64,000 bases of DNA, taken from contig NZ_CP120683.1 of the NCBI RefSeq assembly GCF_030506325.1, positions 6,266,501-6,330,500 on the forward strand. Reading direction: 5' to 3'. Of this stretch, positions 60,722-64,000 are shown piece by piece; the stretch's first letter is position 1; every line of letters begins with the position of its first letter. This stretch comes from Tunicatimonas pelagia. GTDB lineage: Bacteria; Bacteroidota; Bacteroidia; Cytophagales; Cyclobacteriaceae. A program made the position numbers and the translations under genes. The notes beneath the pieces were generated by a model. That model saw only the letters and a list, made by a program, of their open reading frames with translations. It did no database searches and was not told the origin of the DNA.

Positions 60722-62122
60722 ATGTTAGAAGATAAGCAGTATTTGACCCCTCGCCAGATTGTTGCTGAGTTAGATAAATATATTATTGGGCAAAACGATG
60801 CCAAGAAGAATGTAGCCATTGCCCTACGAAACCGCTGGCGCCGAATGCACGTGCCTACCGAGATACAAAACGAAATCATTCCCAACAATATCTTAATGAT
60901 TGGGGCTACCGGGGTGGGGAAAACTGAGATTGCCCGTCGGCTAGCTAATCTCGCTGATGCCCCATTTACCAAAGTAGAAGCCTCTAAATTTACCGAGGTA
61001 GGTTACGTAGGTCGTGATGTAGAAAGCATGGTGCGCGACTTGGTAGAGCAGTCGGTTAACTTGGTGAAGGAGCGTAAGCAAGAAGAAGTAAAGGAAAAAG
61101 CGGCTGATATAGTAGAAGAAATTATTCTGGATGCATTGATTCCGCCGATTAAGAGCACACCTGCGCGAAGCCAGTCTTCTACCGTCGGGTTTGAAACCAA
61201 CAGCGAGCCTACTACCGATGAAGAACTAAATCAGCGGACGCGCGAACGCTTTCGGGAGAAGATTAGGAACGGAGAGATTGATGATCGTAAGATAGATATT
61301 AATGTGAAGCAGCCTAGCAATCCGGGGATTGGTATGATTGGTGGAGGAATGGTAGACGAAAGCTCGATGATGAACTTGCAGGAGATGATCGGCAATATGA
61401 TGCCGAAGAAAAACAAAAAGCGCAAAGTAAGTATCGGCGATGCCAAACGAATTTTGCTGGAAGAAGAAGCGGCCAAGCTGATTGATATGGACGAAGTAAA
61501 GGAGGAAGCCATTAAGAAAGCCGAAAACACCGGAATCATCTTTATTGATGAGATTGATAAAGTAGCCACGGGTTCTGACCGTAAGGGTGGCCCGGATGTA
61601 AGTAGGGAAGGGGTGCAGCGTGACCTGCTGCCAATTGTGGAAGGAAGTGCGGTGAATACCAAGTACGGAATCATTCACACCGATCATATTTTGTTTGTAG
61701 CGGCCGGAGCCTTCCATGTTTCTAAACCCTCCGACCTGATTCCCGAACTACAGGGTCGCTTCCCGATCCGGGTAGAGTTGAACGATCTGACGAACGAGGA
61801 CTTTATACGTATTTTACAGGAACCCAAAAATGCGCTCACCAAGCAGTACCAAGCCTTGTTTGGTGCGGAAGAGGTAACGCTAGAATTTCAGGGGGACGCG
61901 CTGGAAGCATTAGCCGATATTGCTTTTCAGATTAACTCGGAGATTGAAAACATTGGGGCGCGTCGCCTACATACGGTGATGAGTCATCTTCTCAACGACT
62001 TTTTATTTGATGTGCCAGATAAAATCGGGGCAAATGCTCACTTAGTCATTACGAAAGAAATGGTAGAAGAAAGCCTGTCGGGGCTGGTACAGAATAAAGA
62101 CCTGAGTCAATTTATTTTGTAG
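60722..62122 (+). CDS. hslU: ATP-dependent protease ATPase subunit HslU
   Basis: A 466-residue AAA+ unfoldase of the HslVU protease. It starts TPRQIVAELDKYIIGQNDAKK, then Walker A GATGVGKT (61-68), the pore loop region SKFTEVGYVGRDVE, an inserted I domain (about 110-245, with GGGMVDESSMMN), Walker B IFIDEIDK, and sensor motifs in GRFPIRVELNDL. The end (SGLVQNKDLSQFIL) is the conserved C-terminal tail that docks onto HslV. No hslV gene is next to it in the window. A small membrane gene follows 31 nt downstream. Confidence 0.97.
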   Translation: MLEDKQYLTPRQIVAELDKYIIGQNDAKKNVAIALRNRWRRMHVPTEIQNEIIPNNILMIGATGVGKTEIARRLANLADAPFTKVEASKFTEVGYVGRDVESMVRDLVEQSVNLVKERKQEEVKEKAADIVEEIILDALIPPIKSTPARSQSSTVGFETNSEPTTDEELNQRTRERFREKIRNGEIDDRKIDINVKQPSNPGIGMIGGGMVDESSMMNLQEMIGNMMPKKNKKRKVSIGDAKRILLEEEAAKLIDMDEVKEEAIKKAENTGIIFIDEIDKVATGSDRKGGPDVSREGVQRDLLPIVEGSAVNTKYGIIHTDHILFVAAGAFHVSKPSDLIPELQGRFPIRVELNDLTNEDFIRILQEPKNALTKQYQALFGAEEVTLEFQGDALEALADIAFQINSEIENIGARRLHTVMSHLLNDFLFDVPDKIGANAHLVITKEMVEESLSGLVQNKDLSQFIL

Positions 62123-62153
62123 ACGGAAGACGAACCTTAGTTTACTGTTGCAG

Positions 62154-62330
62154 ATGAAGCGAATTTTGAAAGCAGCTTGGCGGACAACGCGCAGACTGAT
62201 CTGGGCAATAGGAGTGGCGTATATGCTGGCGTTTCATAATGTATACTACGATGAGCAAAAGTATAAAGAAGACATTGTTATTGTAGTGGAGGAAGATACT
62301 GAAATACAAGACGCTGCCCCAGGAGAATAA
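62154..62330 (+). CDS. Small membrane protein, hypothetical (58 aa)
   Basis: Starts at the ATG at 62154, two codons inside an open frame from a TTG. It has a basic N-terminus (MKRILKAAWRTTRR), one hydrophobic segment (LIWAIGVAYMLAF) and an acidic tail (KEDIVIVVEEDTE). A membrane-anchored small protein with charged ends, probably co-transcribed with hslU. No family recognised. Confidence 0.55.
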   Translation: MKRILKAAWRTTRRLIWAIGVAYMLAFHNVYYDEQKYKEDIVIVVEEDTEIQDAAPGE

Positions 62331-62369
62331 TTTTACGGAAACGTGAGAGCCAAATCTTGAGTCCGGACA

Positions 62370-62409
62370 GTTTTATCAACTACCCATTTTCAATTATCAA
62401 CTATAACCT
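62370..62409. repeat. TATCAACTA word tract before the SDR start
   Basis: TTATCAACTACCC and ATTATCAACTATAACC are two near copies of one word just before the GTG start codon, matching the style of the other intergenic word repeats in this window. Confidence 0.45.
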
Positions 62410-63138
62410 GTGAATTACTACTTCATTACCGGAACCAGCCGAGGAATTGGTCGAGCTTTAGCTGAGCGGGCTTTGCAGGAAGACAATACTCAAGTAATTG
62501 GGTTTTCCCGCCAGCAAAATATTCAGCACGATCGCTATACTCACCATTCAATAGATTTATCTGATATTGATAATCTTTCCGAGCAGATTGCTTCAATTTT
62601 TTTAGAGTTATCGGATGCTAAACAAATTGTGCTTATCAATAATGCCGGAACGCTGGGTGATGTAAAATACTTTGGCTCGATAGCTGATGCGAAGATTGAG
62701 CAGCTTTTTTCACTGAACATAACTGCCCCGGCTATTCTAATGAATCACTTCATTCGCCAGTACCGGGATGCGGCCGCCGAACGAGTTATTATCAATGTTT
62801 CTTCGGGGGTGTCTAAGTATGCGGTAGACGGCTGGTCGGGCTACTGCGCTTCTAAAGCAGCCCTGGATATGCTGACTGAAGTAGCCGCCTTGGAACTAGA
62901 AAAGCAAAACGTCCAAAACTTCCGAGTGTACTCTGTAGCCCCCGGCATTGTAGATACGCAGATGCAAACCGACATACGTGAAACCGATGAGCAAAACTTT
63001 AGTCGTCTGCAAAACTTCAAAAACTATAAAGCCGACGGAGCTTTAGACAACCCCCAGCAAACCGCTGAAAAATACTTTTACCTGATTAACCATCCTGAAA
63101 AATTCACCGAGGTACGACTGGATGTACGGGAGTTTTAA
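62410..63138 (+). CDS. Short-chain dehydrogenase/reductase (SDR)
   Basis: The protein has 242 residues, starting at a GTG. Classical SDR: ITGTSRGIGRALAE near residue 5, NNAGTLGD near 80, the catalytic SSGVSK and YCASKAALDML (YxxxK) near residues 140-160, and SVAPGIVDTQM near 180. Substrate unknown; such genes are often near benzil-reductase-like or pteridine-reductase members. Its 3' end overlaps by a few bases the region read on the other strand by the DUF6155 gene. Confidence 0.9.
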   Translation: MNYYFITGTSRGIGRALAERALQEDNTQVIGFSRQQNIQHDRYTHHSIDLSDIDNLSEQIASIFLELSDAKQIVLINNAGTLGDVKYFGSIADAKIEQLFSLNITAPAILMNHFIRQYRDAAAERVIINVSSGVSKYAVDGWSGYCASKAALDMLTEVAALELEKQNVQNFRVYSVAPGIVDTQMQTDIRETDEQNFSRLQNFKNYKADGALDNPQQTAEKYFYLINHPEKFTEVRLDVREF

Positions 63139-63146
63139 ACCGTTTC

Positions 63147-63659
63147 TTAATCACCCAAATGGTTGTCAAAACTATACTTTAATCCATCGTACAATCCCCA
63201 ACCGAAAGGATACGTTTCGTCTATTATTTCACGACATCTACTACTGTATTCTTCCTTTAACTTTTCTTCTTCGATTAGTTTGCAGGCTTCTTCAAACGAG
63301 CTTTCCAGTGAGTTGTAAAATGGTTCATCTATATCCCCGTAAGCTTTGGTGTATGCGATCATTATTTCCACGCGGTACAGCAGCAGCTCAATTACATCTT
63401 TCTTGAAGATTGATATTTTCTTGAAATCACCGACTACTCTTCGGCTGGCTTGGTTGCTGGCTCTACCAAAGCCTCTCTTTGGGAAATATTCCTTTTTGAT
63501 CTTGGCTTTGAACTCATTCAGAACAGCGGTAGTATCCTGACTAAATTCAAGCTCGTAATATTTCTTCACCTCTTTGAATTTAGCGTAGAGCATCTTTACT
63601 TCTTTCTCCAGCTCTTTCTTATCTAACGCTTTTAGATATCTATTCAATTCGGTCTTCAT
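63147..63659 (-). CDS. DUF6155 family protein
   Basis: A 170-residue soluble helical protein with the pattern of DUF6155: LNRYLKALDKKELEKEV, LYAKFKEVKKYYELEF, IKKEYFPKRGF, and a longer second half with VIELLLYRVEIMIAYT, and EEACKLIEEEKL near the end. Function is not known. Its start is only a few bases from a long hairpin at 63676-63823 which separates it from the cut gene at the right edge. Confidence 0.8.
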   Translation of the reverse strand: MKTELNRYLKALDKKELEKEVKMLYAKFKEVKKYYELEFSQDTTAVLNEFKAKIKKEYFPKRGFGRASNQASRRVVGDFKKISIFKKDVIELLLYRVEIMIAYTKAYGDIDEPFYNSLESSFEEACKLIEEEKLKEEYSSRCREIIDETYPFGWGLYDGLKYSFDNHLGD

Positions 63660-63675
63660 TGGTTGTTTTACTTAG

Positions 63676-63823
63676 GTAACAACTCTTACTTATCGCGGTC
63701 TCGTATAAGCGCAGTAGCGGGCTTTAGGCAACTGCTTTTCGGTCGAAAAGATACTTAAATAAAAACAAAAATGGTTTGGGTTTGCACCTAAACCGCTATT
63801 GCGTTTATACATTGTTATGTGCA
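63676..63823. repeat. Long hairpin between DUF6155 and the next gene, attC-like
   Basis: Arms 63703-63728 (GTATAAGCGCAGTAGCGG then GCTTTAGG) and 63787-63810 (CCTAAACCGCTATTGCGTTTATAC) pair over 24 positions with two G.T pairs and a 2-nt bulge. A 58-nt loop between them contains its own hairpin (CTTTTCGGTCGAAAAG, 63734-63749). Outside, TAACAA (63677-63682) and TTGTTA (63812-63817) can pair, but with unequal spacing (20 and 1 nt). See findings. Confidence 0.7.
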
Positions 63824-63825
63824 GG

Positions 63826-64000
63826 TTATGTTCCACCTATGTTTTTGAAAAACTCCCAACCAACCTGCGTAAGTTTCTTCGGATGTTTTAGTGCCACAAG
63901 ATTTAATATTGATTTACCGAAGCTTTCATCAATTTCAAAAATATTTACCTTTACATTCAAATTATCAATTGCCGATTTAGGGATGACTGCACTTCCCAAA
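63826..64000 (-). CDS. Partial gene at right edge, family uncertain
   Basis: The last 57 codons of a minus-strand frame ending TAA. Readable peptide includes GSAVIPKSAIDNLNV, VNIFEIDESFGKSI and ALKHPKKLTQVGWEFF. The fragment has a hydrophobic/charged alternation like the end of an alpha/beta substrate-binding domain, and I first thought of a LysR-type regulator, but the fragment is too short. Hairpin at 63676-63823 lies just after its stop. Confidence 0.45.
   Translation of the reverse strand, partial: LGSAVIPKSAIDNLNVKVNIFEIDESFGKSILNLVALKHPKKLTQVGWEFFKNIGGT

Noticed and set aside
63122-63406. 94-codon plus-strand frame at the SDR end
   Set aside because: It lies antisense to the DUF6155 gene, which has better support; Cys/Leu-rich translation is typical of a shadow.
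63826-64000. LysR-type regulator C-terminus
   Set aside because: The fragment is too short to name; it lacks the HTH and only loosely resembles a LysR effector domain.

Overview
The window reads as chromosomal DNA of a free-living, probably marine member of the Bacteroidota, most likely of the Cytophagales type. The evidence is a SusC/SusD pair, three further large outer-membrane receptors or barrels, a PorQ-type component of the type IX secretion system, many signal-peptidase II lipoproteins, DUF5916, DUF6146 and DUF6155 family proteins, a 7TM-AraC-type regulator, and a Bacteroidota-type promoter (TTG-N20-TATATTTG) in front of a tRNA gene. Base composition is moderate and even. Most genes lack a clear Shine-Dalgarno sequence, as is usual in this phylum. 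There is no rRNA operon, prophage or CRISPR array. One complete IS5-family element is present.

Layout. 1-2.4 kb: a cobalamin riboswitch followed by a BtuF-like binding protein and a BtuC-like permease (minus strand, cut by the window edge). 2.5-6.5 kb: a small glycan locus with a GH10 xylanase on the minus strand and, divergently, a Tat-exported beta-propeller protein, a Tat-exported GH5 enzyme and a small membrane protein. 6.9-13.4 kb: a susC-susD-fasciclin operon, facing a minus-strand pair of FG-GAP/ASPIC-UnbV repeat proteins (13.5-17.3 kb). 17.4-21.4 kb: a RecB/AddA-like helicase and a DUF445 membrane protein. 21.7-27.4 kb: a Tat-exported Gfo/Idh/MocA protein, small hypotheticals, a TM2-domain protein, YqgE and a large DUF349 protein. 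27.5-27.8 kb: a tRNA-Thr gene followed by two degenerate tandem copies of itself. 27.8-41.3 kb: a mostly minus-strand run (NDP-sugar epimerase, CysH, an esterase, an L,D-transpeptidase, an SDR, an S41 peptidase with an AraC-type membrane regulator, a PhoD-like phosphatase, a GT2, MsrA, an M61 peptidase), with a FluC fluoride channel on the plus strand. 41.7-45.7 kb: a hybrid histidine kinase and a sigma-54 response regulator, convergent and overlapping. 45.9-51.6 kb: a PepSY-like protein, PanB, an unknown 128-residue protein, a P1 peptidase and a DUF5916 protein. 51.8-57.6 kb: two TonB-dependent receptors flanking the IS5 element. 57.7-64 kb: DUF6146, a 3D-domain lipoprotein, DUF72, PorQ, HslU, an SDR, DUF6155 and a cut gene.

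The main themes are capture of polymers and metal or cofactor compounds at the cell surface (riboswitch-controlled B12 import, SusCD, three receptors/barrels, secreted glycosidases and peptidases) and envelope maintenance. No complete new system is evident. The less explained signals are the tRNA-Thr tandem duplication with an all-G/C 14-nt insertion, a family of short word-like repeats in intergenic DNA that also enters a helicase coding region, a long G.T-preserving hairpin between two genes at the right end that resembles an integron-type recombination site, an apparently inactive nuclease domain in the RecB-like protein, and a missing conventional start codon for the membrane anchor of an L,D-transpeptidase.
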